A stretch of DNA of 64,000 nt, from positions 285,937,661-286,001,660 of the forward strand of contig CM071569.1 of assembly GCA_036426205.1 (NCBI GenBank), written 5' to 3'. The position numbers and the translations under genes are program-made. Under the pieces are notes generated by a model. It was not told the origin of the DNA, did not search any database, and saw nothing but the letters and a program-made list of their open reading frames with translations. This document shows, in pieces, positions 9,478 to 19,928 of this stretch. Source of the DNA: Ascaphus truei (Eukaryota; Chordata; Amphibia; Anura; Ascaphidae). The stretch's first letter is position 1; every line of letters starts with the position of its first letter.

Positions 9478-12400
9478 CCAAACTAATTGTTGAAGAATTC
9501 AAAGCCTACTACGAGACCCTATATGACGGGGCAAAGGTCTCCCATTGCGAGACCACTCGTAAACAGCTAAGAGCATTCCTATCAGAGGCAAGTTTGCTCA
9601 AATTAAGCAGAGAGGAAAGGGAGGTGCTGCAGGGAGACTTCACATTAGAGGAGCTAATGGAGGTAATGAAGGCACTAAAACCATCTAAGGCCCCGGGCCC
9701 AGATGGCGTCTCAAATTTATACTACAAAAAATTTCGATACATTTTAGCTCCTCATTTACTAAAACTATTCAATTATTTTCTGGCTGGTGCCCCCATCCCA
9801 GGCCCAATGCTTCTGGCATCCATCTCAGTGATACATAAACAGGGGAAGGACCCAGCGGATTGCAAAAGCTACAGACCTATTTCTTTAATTAATTCAGATA
9901 CCTAATCAGGCGATGCCAAAGCTGGTCCATCCCGATCAGGTGGGCTTCATATGTGGAAGGCAGGCGACAGACAACACCAGATGGATCATAGATTTAATCG
10001 ATTTAGCTAAGAGAAAAAATATTCCGTCAATGGCATTAAGTCTGGACGCCGAGAAAACATTTGATTGGATTGATTGACCCTATCTGAGAGAGACGCTGAA
10101 GGAATTTGGCATGGGGGGGGAGATTGATAAACGCCATCCTAGCTCTATATCAGGATCCGACAGCGAAGGTCAGATACCAGGGCTTCCCTTTGGAAGATTT
10201 CCAGATAAAAAGCGGCACCAGGCAGGGCTGCCCTCTATCCCCCCTCCTCTTTGCACTATGCATTGAGCCGCTGGCAGCACACATCCGCCATAACCCAGAC
10301 ATAACAGGGATATAAATACAGAAGCAGTCACATAAAGTGGCCCTGTATGCAGATGATGTTATTCTAACATTATCAAAACCCGTCACCTCTCTGCCGAATG
10401 TGTTTAGCTTGTTGGGGAAATTTAATAAGATCTCGGGATTTAAAATTAATCAGGCAAAATCAGAAGCCCTAAATATAAACCTACCAAAGATCACAGAAAA
10501 ACTGATTGAGGTAAATTTCAATTTCAAATGGCAAGCTTCCTACATAAAATACCTAGGGATTAACATCACCAAAGAGTATAGCGCCTTATATTAAGCAAAT
10601 TACCCCAGACTGATGAGGACACTGAAGGAGGATCTCAGAAGATGGGCGAACTATAGTATCTCTTGGATCGGCAGGATCCAGTGCCTAAAAATGAACCTAT
10701 TACCCAGAATTTTAAACTTGTTCCAGACCCTTCTGGTACGAGTTACCAAGGAAGACATCCTCCGGCTGCAGTCCTCTATGATGAAATTTGTCTGGGGTAA
10801 TGTGGACGGACGTTTACAGAGGTACGCAATTAGGAGGCTTTATAACGTGAAATTATAATAGGCTTTATTGTGCCTGTTCCTTTTCATCAGGAAATTCATC
10901 CAAACAAGGGGGGGGGGGGGACAAAGCTTCTAATCACTTGGGAGTATTTCTAGTGAAACACTATGCAATAATTCACATCTCCCTTAATCAAGTAGTTCTC
11001 GCAGCCCCAAAACATATAGCATAAATAAGCAGATATAAGCAGTCTCTTAATAATGAAAGTCTTATCTGTTTATCAGCTGTAGAGTAAGCTTCTCTGCTCT
11101 CTTGGAACTGCACTGAGCTTGCACAGAAAATCAGCATCCAGGTTTAGAAGTCTTATTTGGGCCTTGTGTCTTGAAAGCAGCTCTGCTAACTTTGGCAGAG
11201 CTCAAAACAAGTGTGTCTCCAAGTTCAGCTCAGGTGTCAGCTGAAGAGTTCTCACTTCCTGTTTGAACAGACAGGCTTTTGTAAGCCATCTCAATCAGGC
11301 AGGTGGTGTTTAGTAATTAACTACCAGAAGTTAACCACCATACTGCTAGATTAAAGGCACATTACTGAACAGGGATAAGTCCCTTGTTACAGGTAATAAA
11401 AAGCCTCGTATTAAATCTAGCACACTAATTCGACCAATTATAAGAAGAGGAGTAGCGGTACCTTGCTTGTTGTCATATTTCAGAGCGGCCCAACTAACTC
11501 AAATTATTCAGTGGCACTCGCACCCTAACCTCAGACGTTGGGTCGAGTTGGAAAAAGTGTGCTGTGCCCCCATAGAGATACAGGATCTAATTTGGCTTCC
11601 AAAAAAGGTTTCTAAATTGGTCGGTGAAACGCTCGCTGCACTGAACAGCTCCCTGGCAATTTGGGAGAATACCAAATATAGGTGTGCCCTCACAGTGAAG
11701 CACTCCTTGATGACCCTGTTTGTGGGCAACCCTGATTTCGCTCCGGGCCTGCGTAGTAAAGATTTCTTAATCTGGAAACAAAGGAGCCTCACGAGGCTCT
11801 TGCATCTGGAGGGGAGAAAGTCTATAAAATCCTTTGAGCAATTGAAATCTGAAAAAGAGCTGCCAAACTCGGAATTCTTCAGATACCTCCAGATAAGAGC
11901 GTTCTATACTAAAATTCCAAAACGCCCAAGGCGAACAAATTTTGAGCAGCTATGTTCTAGAGGAACAGAAACAAAGGGACTTACTTATAGGATTTACCGG
12001 GAGGTGATATGTCCTGCTGTAGACGGAGACAATAAACTTTATTTATAGGAGTAAATGGGAGGCAGACTTAGGGGAGACGCTAGAAGACGAAGAATGGGAT
12101 ACTATCTTGACAGCAGCAGCAAAAAGCTTGATGTGTGTCACTTTAAAGGAGAATGGATATAAGGTCCTGATGAGGTGGTACCTCACCCCAATTAGATTGG
12201 CAAAGTTTGTCACAGGTTACTCCTCAATGTGTCCGAAACATTGTGGAGAACAGGCAGATTTACTGCATATGCTGTGGAGTTGCACCAAAGTGGCCCCGAT
12301 CTGGGAGTCCATCAGGAATTGGCTGCAGAGAATTCTCAGTCTCAAGGTTCCTCTGGACCCCTGGCTGTTCCTGTTAGGCAGGCGCATCCGGGGGCTCAGT

Positions 12401-12643
12401 AGATCTGAGCACAAATTACTTGCACATTTTGCAACAGCCCAGAGATGTGAAATCGCAGCATTGTGGAAGCAACCCGAATTGCCCATAATCCCAAAAATCA
12501 GGAATAGTATCTGGTACGTCTGCCGGATGGAGCAGTTGACGAGTCTGGTCAACGACACCGATGAAAATTTCTTAAAAGTCTGGGCACCGTGGCTAGCCCA
12601 GTCAGACATCCCCGGGGTGGAGGCCACCAACATTTTGCTCTGA
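9478..12643 (+). pseudogene. LINE ORF2 RT and C-terminal region, multiply broken
   Basis: Segments of one ORF2: 9,478-9,905 (LKPSKAPGPDGVSNLYYKKF, SYRPISLINSD), about 9,906-10,315 ([34 protein letters not shown]), 10,337-10,594 (ALYADDVIL, the RT active-site box), 10,613-10,798, then after the solo LTR 11,392-12,048 and 12,107-12,643 (CPKHCGEQADLLHMLWSC zinc-knuckle-like motif). It aligns collinearly with 41,620-44,217. Stops, small indels and a short deletion near 9,902, relative to that copy, show it is dead. Confidence 0.9.
10801..11391 (-). mobile_element. Solo LTR (5-bp TSD GGTAA) inside LINE
   Basis: A 591-bp insertion begins TGTGGACGG, ends TTGTTACA, and is flanked by GGTAA at 10,796-10,800 and 11,392-11,396. 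The paralogous LINE at ~42,966 shows the empty site (TCTGGGGTAATAAAAAGCC). It is the same LTR family as 1,853-3,263. A poly-G run lies at 10,909-10,920. Confidence 0.92.
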
Positions 12644-13050
12644 AAATGCGTTCTCCTTTGATGGGTCGGCACAGACTAAGAATAAGGGGGGGGGGCAGGT
12701 AGGGTTGACTGGTTCCAATAACTTCACATTTAGATGCCACAGGCTTATGAGCCTCATATGCAGGGCCCCGTTCAGAGGAGGAAGACCCCGGCGAGGTTTT
12801 TCAAAGCAGGACTCTGTAGGCTGCAGTTCCCCACCTGTTTTTTCTTCCCTCTTCTCCCCTCCCCTTCCCATGTCTGTGTGTTTGTAATGTCAGTGGTCTT
12901 GTCTGTCGGTCTTTTTCCCCTGGGAGTCAAGTTAGTCTATCTGTATGACAAAAAAAATGGTGTTATGTCTACGGTACAGAAAGTCAATGGGCTGTTAGAT
13001 TATTTTATGCTTGTAACAAACACCTAGTAAAAAACTTTTGGTTGAAAAAA
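12644..13050 (+). other. LINE 3' UTR
   Basis: Non-coding tail of the LINE after its ORF2 stop. It begins with AAAATGCGTTCTCCTTTGATGGG, seen also after ORF2 at ~44,224, and includes a G run (12,687-12,695). No gene. Confidence 0.7.
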
Positions 13051-13063
13051 AAATGAGAGGGCA

Positions 13064-13391
13064 TGCTTGCGGTAAGGTCTCTGGTAGATACACTACATGT
13101 GGGCCTCCAGTAGGGGGTAGAGCTTGTTTTGTGGCCAGTAGTAGAGTGTTCTCTTGCTGGTCAAGGTGGTAGTGCTTATTGATGTGGTGGGCTGCCGCAA
13201 GACCAGGTAATGTCCTTACTGCACTGCAGACAGTAAACATGGGTACATCGGCAGGTACCCTTCCTACGACGACTACGTGTCGCAGGAGTTCTCCTAGTCT
13301 CTCGGCTCAGTAACCCACTTGTTGTGGCATGAGCGCAGGCATGCTGACATACGATGCTACGTGAACTACTGGGTAGGGCACCCCAGGGCTG
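13064..13391 (-). other. Ty3 leader and gag N-terminal region
   Basis: Continuation of the Ty3 element between the LINE insertion and the primer-binding site. No intact frame is seen. Confidence 0.5.
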
Positions 13392-13409
13392 ATCTCAGCA
13401 GTGCCTCCA
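13392..13409 (-). promoter_or_regulatory. Putative tRNA primer-binding site of the Ty3 element
   Basis: Two bases inside the LTR end at 13,412 the minus strand reads TGGAGGCACTGCTGAGAT. It starts with the obligatory TGG and matches about 13 of 18 positions of a leucine-tRNA-type site (TGGTGGCAGCGGTGGGAT, from general knowledge). Position supports the call; the tRNA identity is tentative. Confidence 0.5.
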
Positions 13410-13411
13410 AA

Positions 13412-14584
13412 TGTAACGGTATTCCCTGTGAATACAGACGCTACTGATACTGTATATTACCTGTATGGCTCTCAGGAGCCTAAGCCTCCGCTCGGGGAGC
13501 CTGGGGTACATACATATAATTATCTCGTGGTTCAACGCCTCCACCTGGGAGTGATCCCAATGTAGTGGGAGGAGGCCCTCACAGGAAACAATCACTATAA
13601 GCACACAGGTGTAAAACAGGACAGGCTTTACTAAACATATGCACATAACTTATACTCTATACCAACCACATTCAATGTTAGCACTGGGGTAGAATATAAC
13701 GTAACCCCCACTTCCACCACCGTGTACCCCACACCGTGTCTACAGTATAACCTCCCTTGTCCCGTGGTCAGCGCTGCCACTATGTGCGAGTACTCGTGTG
13801 TGCACGTGCTTAACGAGACCTGCCCAGTGCGATGGCACCTGGGCGTTCAACGGATTTTCGCAAAGGATCCGACGACGTCCTGGCGACGTCCGGTTCCTCC
13901 GGTAAGATGATCGGTCAGGGCGGTCCACCCTTGGTACCGTTTCGCTCTCTCTGCGGAGTAGGCTTGAGCCCAAGCCTCTGGATGGGAAGAGTGCGTCTGC
14001 TGTGTCCCTAACTAGCACTGTAATAGTAAGGGGCAGGGTCCCTAACCTGGGGCCTGTCCCTGAAGCAACCCAAACTACTGTGTGGCTCAGGGCTAACTGG
14101 GGCCTAGGGGGCTGCTGGCCTAGTGCAGGGAGTCACTGACTCCTGCAACCTACCTCCTCCCCCTAGCCTCTCCTGGCGCCGACTGGCATGCTCCTCTAGC
14201 GCGCAGAATGTATCCTTTCCTGAGCAGGGAGATACTGTAGCCCTATTGGCTCCCTGGGGTCATGTGGGGCGCTCCAGAGGCTTATGGGACTTGTAGTCCC
14301 TGCTATAGCCTCCTTGTGATTGGCTGCCCTTCCGCGCGCATGTACTGCGCATGCGCAAACTAACAGGGGCCTCCCGTTGCATCTTTGCCCTGCGCATGCA
14401 CGAGGACTGAAAATGGCGGCTCCCTGTGCTGTCGGGCCGCCGCGGGACCTCCGGAGAACCGGAGCACTCCATGCTCGGCCCCCACCCTCCAGAAACTCCG
14501 GCGGGTCTGCCGCTTGGTTTCGGCAGCGGAAGTAACAAGGAGAGGGGGGGGGGGGGTCGCAGAGCAGAGGGGGACTTGGCTACA
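13412..14584 (-). mobile_element. Family-A LTR, probable 5' LTR of the Ty3 element
   Basis: 1,173 bp, beginning TGTAACGG and ending GGCTACA. It shares blocks with LTRs at 1-903, 14,606-15,432, 16,057-17,497, 45,004-46,303 and 56,255-57,167: a CTCAGGAGCCTAAGCCTCCGC block, a GCGCCTCCACCTG block, CCCTATTGGCTCCCTGG and CpG-rich ATGCGC motifs. The primer-binding site lies just outside its left end, which makes it the 5' LTR of the minus-strand element. A G run sits at 14,545-14,556. Confidence 0.65.
14346..14420. promoter_or_regulatory. Perfect NRF-1 palindrome and YY1-like motif
   Basis: TGCGCATGCGCA (14,346-14,357) is a perfect NRF-1 consensus palindrome and AAAATGGCGGC (14,410-14,420) fits the YY1 consensus. 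The pairing mirrors 724-755. Function is inferred from motif identity. Confidence 0.45.
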
Positions 14585-14605
14585 CAAGTATAATGTATTT
14601 ATAAA

Positions 14606-15432
14606 TGTAGCACACCTTCTCCCACCCTCTGGAAGATAAGGCGACAACGATCTGTGTGGTGCGTTACCTGTGGCTCAGAGGAGGCCTGAACCTCCACCGC
14701 TGGGAGCCTGGGGTGACCCTGATTCAATAGGTGACAGCGCCTCCACCTGCACGGGGTCCTAACTGTGTGAGTTAACCCCGTGCAGGACCATATATGAATG
14801 ATACACACCAATGTAATAAAACGATAACACGTTACTGTTAGCATAGAAAGCAATGTAAACCTGAGCAACACTTATATCATTATAGTACTTGATAATTGCT
14901 AATGAAATACAACTACCCACCAAGCTTCGAACAGCCCCGTAACCCACACCGTGTCCCTTATGTCCCATACCCAACCCCAATGTGTGAGACAGCGCTGCCC
15001 ACTAGTCTAGGTGTAATGGCTGGTGCACTTAGTGTAGTAGGTGCCTGCCGAAGCGCCAGCACCTGGGCGCAGTGACGGTCTGATCCCAGACCGCAGGCCG
15101 CCAGGGCTGCGCAGCACCGAGCGGTGTCCCTGATATTGATAAGGTTTCCCTGTCTAAAGGCCTGTCCCTGTAGCAGCCACATGCTTACAGGGGAGTCTGG
15201 GCCTAGCTGGGGCCTATCAGGGGATCTCTGGCCTAGTGCAGGGGTCACACACACCCTGCACCAACACCCTCACCCTCTCTGTGTCCCTGCTCCGACTAAC
15301 GTGGTCCCTCGCGCGCCAAATCTATCCTTTCCCTGGTGCAGCGAATGCTGCAGCCCTATTGGCTCTGCCTGGGCACCTGACTGCTTGCCCCTGTGCATGC
15401 TGGGGGCTGTAGTCCCCGCGGAGCCTATCCTG
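14606..15432 (-). mobile_element. Second family-A LTR, truncated at duplication border
   Basis: Starts TGTAGCACACC and carries the family blocks (CTGGGAGCCTGGGGTGACC, CAGCGCCTCCACCTGC, GGCCTAGTGCAGGGGTCAC, CCCTATTGGCTCTGCC, GGGGGCTGTAGTCCCC). It lacks the terminal GGCTACA. Its sequence gives way near 15,433 to the repeat block that also starts the second duplication copy. No coding sequence. Confidence 0.65.
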
Positions 15433-15990
15433 CTAATGGCTGCCGCTGCAGCTCTCTCTGTGCAAGCAACAAATACAAACAGCCAGCGCCTAAAATAAAA
15501 TAAAGTACCCCAGTGCATAAACGCTGACCAAATAAAGAGTCCAATCACGGTGGTCAAACAGTTCCTGAGAAAGATTCTAGACTGAAGTCTCACAGCACAT
15601 ACAAACAAACAAACATGAAAGACAAAAAGAACAATCATAGTGTAACCCTGTTAGAAAATAATGCTAAATATAAAAACGCAAACACTTACAAAGAATAACC
15701 AAATTGCTATTACAATTTAATAAAAAACACATGTAAATTATTATAAAAAGACAAACAATTGCCTATAATAACTTGGTACACAGGCTGAATCAGTCCATCC
15801 AGTGGGAGTAAAAGTGAAATCCTACTCACAGCAGGACTGAAATCACGGGCTCATAGGGTAATTCTCCTTCCTTCCCTAGTGGGGAATCTCTTAGGGGGAC
15901 GCCACACGAGCCCTCCGGAGCTTGGATGCTGCTCTGCATCCAACTTGTGTCCCAACTTGTGGCCCCCTGTACGTATTCAGCACGCCTAGT
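15433..15990. repeat. Dispersed repeat family B
   Basis: An AT-rich block (many AAATA/ACAAACAAAC words) followed by a TCCATCCAGTGGGAGTAAAAG...CAGCAGGACTGAAATCAC segment. It recurs in copy 2 (27,380-27,940) and, more diverged, at 47,995-48,540. No coding motif; class unknown. A GTAT run (16,018-16,036) follows. Confidence 0.6.
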
Positions 15991-16183
15991 TCCCTAAGTC
16001 ACGGGGAAACGCAACTACGTATGTATGTATGTATGTACGTACTGTACGTATTTCTGTGTAGCCCTGTTTCCCCCACCCCTAAGTGAGATCAGGGGGGTGG
16101 CTGTAAATAGCTACCGTGCTGCCCTTTACCTGTTGGCTCGCAGGAGCCTAAGCCTCCGCCGCTGGGAGCCTGGGGTGAATTAC

Positions 16184-17315
16184 AGACAATTTAAGAGAAA
16201 TGCTGCACACCTCAAAAAGAAAAATGATGATACAGTTACCGGTGCTCCAGTGTTTGCACGAAAGCCTGCGATCAGTCCTGAACAGATGAACAAAGGAACA
16301 GAGGGCACAACGGGTTTGGCAAATCAAACGCATTTATTGAGCCAACACGACGTTTCGACCATAATGGTCTTTATCAAGTGACAATGGCATAAGTACATTC
16401 CCTTGTAACAACATATAAATAGTGCCCCAAACCCCCACAATGCAACCTGTTCAATTAGTGCTGATGGAATTCATGTGCTGATTCAGTCCTTCTAGCCAAT
16501 GTCCAGTCTGTATCTCTTGTTAGATAACCCCAACAGCTGTTTGCAATCCTCTGTATATCGTGGAGTTTACATTCTCATCATTTCTGTGTATCCTGGCATC
16601 CATCTTGCTGATGTCATCAATCCGGGTTCTTAGCAGTTGGAACGCATGCGTTTCAGGTTCGCGCATGTGCGGTAGTTACCCGCTCGATCCTCTTCACCCT
16701 TCTATAATTTTGGAACGCAAAAAGCGCAGACTACTTGTGAGTCATTGCGCACGCATGAGCCAGTCTCCCTGCGGTCCTGCAGGCATAAGGGGGGTAGTTG
16801 ATCTTCTGTTTTCATCCATTCACATCCATCTTTATCTGTCATGCAGTGGGGGAGGATATCTTCGTCATCAGAAGTCCACGATGTGAAAAGAAGGAAAAAA
16901 AGGGGATGGGGGGTTCTGAATCAGCATAACACTTTTTGAACAAGATGTATGATATACAACCTTACTGTGAAAAGTGATTAACAATAAATAAGCTAAAAAA
17001 AAGGTTGATGTTTGCCAAGTCTTTTCAAAAACATAACCCACAAGGTGTATTCATATGACCATTTATTAATATAACTTCAGCAGGCAATGGCAGCAACCTA
17101 TGGAGAAAAAAAGGTTTTATCTCTCCTCAATGAAACAGCTCAATGACAAACAATCATTCAGTCCATTGGGAAATAGTGTCTAATGTGTGGATACAGAAGG
17201 ATTCCCACTGTAATAATAAAACATCCTTGTCCTGACCTGCCCTAGCTTTTTTAATATGTTCAATACCCATAAATAAATAAATTAGTTTGATTTGCTAAAC
17301 CCGTTGTGCCCTATC
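16184..17315 (-). mobile_element. PLE 3' fragment with 9-bp TSD
   Basis: Flanked by GTGAATTAC (16,175-16,183 and 17,316-17,324). The related LTR at ~45,126 shows an empty site (GGGGTGCATTACTCTTACC). On the minus strand a decayed PLE C-terminus is readable near 17,190 (similar to FCIHTLDT, cf. FWI..LNT), then a non-coding tail with a hammerhead-like motif (16,349-16,378). Its 5' tip (17,284-17,311) is an inverted copy of 16,300-16,328, just beyond that motif. No complete frame remains. Confidence 0.75.
16349..16378 (-). ncRNA. Hammerhead-like motif of second PLE
   Basis: The minus strand reads TTGATAA, stem GACCAT-TATGGTC, GAAACGTC. The layout is that of 4,510-4,550, with the same T/A replacements at core positions 3 and 8 and an extra A before stem II. 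Activity uncertain. Confidence 0.55.
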
Positions 17316-17501
17316 GTGAATTACTCTTACCACATGGTGCAGCGCCTCCACCTGAGAGGGATCCCACACAAAACATGGCGGCGCCCCTTTGGAGAGAGCC
17401 GCCGGCAAGCCCGTCGCCCTCCCCGCAACATCCCCCTGGCATCGGAGGTAAAGGTTGGGGAACAGGATGCTGGGGGACCATAGGGGACCTGGTTACATCT
17501 G

Positions 17502-17849
17502 TATGTATGTTTGAAAAGGTGACATGGGTCCCGATTTTAGCCCCAGAAGAAGCTGCATTTCCTGGGGGCTGGGAGCTTTTAATATCCCGTTGCTCTTTGC
17601 CCAGAGCTGAGCACACGTGTCAGGGCTGTCAGAGTTGTGATGAGATGTATTGCAAAGCTCTCAGTGACATGTTGTTATGTTTGTATTCATGATATGGATC
17701 CATGATAATTACACATACCGTGTGCGGTGTTATTTGAACGTTGCGCGCTGAGTATTCCCGTATATGAGGAGCAGGAGTGAGATTAGCTCATGTTTTTCTG
17801 CAACTCTACGTGGGACGTATTACTGCTGCACACATCGCGGAAATCTGAT
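17502..17849. other. Unclassified single-copy-like spacer
   Basis: Sequence between the LTR and the foldback element, repeated only in copy 2 (29,464-29,812). It has no convincing frame or repeat signature. Confidence 0.4.
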
Positions 17850-18125
17850 CATTCAACATCCTCAAACAGAGAGTTTGTGTATAATGTTAAGAGGATAAGA
17901 TGCGCACAGAGGATCCCGGGAGGTGGCGCACTGCAGACCAGCGGGTTATAATATAATAACGGTCTAGGCACGACTGTATACAAACAGTTACAATAACATT
18001 TATTAATACTTATATAACAATAGTTAAAATAGTGCGGGTCCAAAGTCAAAGGAATAGGACAAAGATGCATGAAATTCCTTTGAGACTAAAGCTCTGTTAC
18101 ACGACTAGTTGCCCATACATCCTAA

Positions 18126-18410
18126 GGCCAGGGCCATGGTCAAAAAGACCTTTCTGACCCGCGCTTAGCCGCGCTGAGGGGAAACATCAATCCTAATGAG
18201 GGCGGCTTTAGATGGCGCTTCCGCAGGCGTGCGCAGGCGTGTGGAATTGCAAACGACAGCACAATTTCATTTTTCCCGCTGAGGGAAGCGCAGGGCCGGT
18301 CACATGATCTCCAAAAGCCAATGGCAGGGACACAAAAAAGCTCCTGCTTGCGCAGGAGAGCATGAGGGTCAGCGCAGCTCAGAGCTGTGAATGTCACCAT
18401 GTCCGAGGCC
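18126..18410. mobile_element. Harbinger-type MITE (TAA TSD), 285 bp
   Basis: Terminal inverted repeats GGCCAGGGCCATGGT / GGCCTCGGACATGGT flanked by TAA (18,123-18,125 and 18,411-18,413). The uninterrupted opposite arm at about 19,545-19,560 supplies the exact empty site. TIRs starting GG and a TAA duplication fit PIF/Harbinger. The interior is non-coding, with GCTTCCGCAGGCGTGCGC and GCGCAGGGCCGGTCAC blocks shared with 47,173-47,520. Confidence 0.8.
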
Positions 18411-19817
18411 TAAGATAGATCCAAATGATGGAGTCAAGCTGTACATACACCTAGCATGGACGTATAACCCAATCACTGGGGTCAGGATGACTATGAGTGA
18501 AGGGTAGAAGTGTAGGTGCCTCCTGTGTATGGATGTCAAGCGTAGGCAATAACAGCTGTACTCTAAGTTTGCCCGTGATTCTGGTGTGTAAACTGGTGCA
18601 CTACTTACTCAAGGTGAGTATATATAGATATAATCCTGTCCCCTGATATGCAGACGTCTCTGCTTTAATAGATGGAGTGTGGGATAAGTCCCTCAATTGG
18701 GGGTCACAGTGTCCCCGTGGATGGATCAATGCCTTTCCTATTTGAGGGGTAAACGTATGTGGTGGTAATACACAGGAGTAATGGTGCAGATAAACAGTGC
18801 ATGGAGGAATTCGAGTGACTGCCTAATACATTGAAAGCCTCTGTCACGGATGATATGTGCTACTGTGATATAGTTTATCCTGTGTATCATTACACATGGC
18901 AGGAAGGATCAAACTAGCTGGTTAGTGCTGAGAGTGTAACTCTTATAATGCCAGCTGTGCACTGTGACGTTTTCAATGCAAGTATCCAGAGCCACCTAGT
19001 GAGATAGGTGTTAGTATCTGGGCATGACCATGCAGGACTCTAACTGGGGGTCCCGTGCAGCGGGCTAGTGAAGACCCTAATCACTGGCAAACTTACAGCT
19101 GTTATTGCCTACGCTTGACATCCATACACAGGAGGCACCTACACTTCTACCCTTCACTCATAGTCATCCTGACCCCAGTGATTGGGTTGTACGTCCATGC
19201 TAGGTGTATGTGAAAAAGGAAACTTATCTAATAGTGGCGCTCTATATAAATCTACTAGCTATACATGTGATCGTAGTGATAATAATAATCAAAAGGTGAT
19301 ACTTATGCAAACACATAAAACAGGTGCTGCTATGACCCGGTGAGGATTGCTCTGTCAGTCCTCGTGTTGAGAAGTAGGGATGAATCTCCGGGAAGCTGAA
19401 GGGATATGTGAAAACAAAAATATATAGATAGTGCAATATTGCTGTGACAAATTAAATAAATTGGCTGATCTATTGCAGATGTACTCACAAGTGTGAGAAG
19501 GTTATAGGCACGTAAAGGTATATACCTTGACTCCATCATTGGGATCTATCTTAGGATGTATGGACAACTAGTCGTGTAACACAGCTTTAGTCTCAAAGGA
19601 ATTTCATGCATCTTTGTCCTATTCCTTTGACTTTGGACCCGCACTATTTTAACTCCTGTTATATAAGTATTAATAAATGTTATTGTAACTGTTTGTATAC
19701 AGTCGTGCCTAGACCGTTATTATATTATAACCCGCTGGTCTGCAGTGCTCCACCTCCCGGGATCCTGTGTGCGCATCTTGTCCTCTTGACATTATACACA
19801 AACTCTGTGTCTGTTCT

Positions 19818-19818
<1 letters not shown>

Positions 19819-19863
<45 letters not shown>

Positions 19864-19866
19864 CCC
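19819..19866 (+). repeat. Poly-C tract (~40 C)
   Basis: A nearly uninterrupted run of C followed by TCCCCC. In copy 2 (31,751-31,794) the same place has C runs broken by single Ts. The length in an assembly is unreliable. Confidence 0.85.
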
Positions 19867-19928
19867 ACGCAGTGACACACATTTAGGGTTTGAGCAAGGT
19901 TTTTCCATTACCTTCATTCAACATCCTC

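Larger units (their letters stand above)
9478..13050 (+). mobile_element. 5'-truncated Tx1/L1-type LINE with 14-bp TSD
   Basis: The 14-base duplication AAATGAGAGGGCAT flanks the element (9,464-9,477 and 13,051-13,064), with an A-rich 3' tail. Sequence starts in ORF2 between the endonuclease and RT, equivalent to about 41,622 of the near-full LINE, so it is 5'-truncated, as is usual in target-primed reverse transcription. The 3' end (AAAAACTTTTGGTTGAAAAAA) matches the tail at 44,596-44,619. It landed in the Ty3 gag leader and was later split by the solo LTR at 10,801-11,391. Confidence 0.9.
1..14584 (-). mobile_element. Nested Ty3/gypsy LTR retrotransposon, PNMA-type gag, decayed
   Basis: On the minus strand the order is 5' LTR (13,412-14,584), primer-binding site (13,392-13,409), gag (8,446-9,156), protease (8,019-8,444), RT (3,750-4,446), RNase H (3,309-3,743), a polypurine-like tract (about 1,552-1,575) and a 3' LTR running off the window start. 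This gag-PR-RT-RH order is that of Ty3/gypsy. Integrase is not visible: the frame after RNase H loses similarity at once, so the 3' half of pol seems deleted. The LTR part at 1-903 aligns with 13,720-14,535 but is clearly diverged, so the insertion is old, or the two LTRs come from different insertions. Later insertions occupy 1,853-3,263, ~4,446-8,018 and 9,478-13,050. The left end lies outside the window, so the element's own target duplication cannot be checked. Confidence 0.6.
16057..17497 (-). mobile_element. Short family-A LTR (4-bp TSD TCTG), split by a PLE
   Basis: Begins TGTAGCCC, ends GGTTACA, flanked by TCTG at 16,053-16,056 and 17,498-17,501. Without the PLE it is only ~300 bp, so the middle of the usual ~1.2-kb LTR is deleted. 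It retains AACATGGCGGC (17,372-17,382), a YY1-like site. The same unit is in copy 2 at about 27,997-29,459. Confidence 0.8.
17864..19914. mobile_element. ~2-kb foldback element with 14-bp flanking direct repeat
   Basis: Long inverted arms: outer arms 17,870-18,122 and 19,524-19,815, inner arms 18,411-18,580 and 19,079-19,217, with a ~500-bp loop. The left arm is split by a MITE (18,126-18,410), the right arm by ~305 bp at 19,218-19,523. CATTCAACATCCTC occurs at both edges (17,850-17,863 and 19,915-19,928). A pyrimidine tract and ~50 bp of tail lie inside the right edge. No transposase is encoded. The 14-bp repeat fits target-primed insertion better than cut-and-paste, so class is unresolved. 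Copy 2 equivalent: 29,827-31,839. Confidence 0.75.

Noticed and set aside
13408..14588. CAAA/CAAG as a TSD for the LTR at 13,412-14,584
   Set aside because: Imperfect, and the left flank fits a primer-binding site better, so the LTR is taken as part of the Ty3 element.
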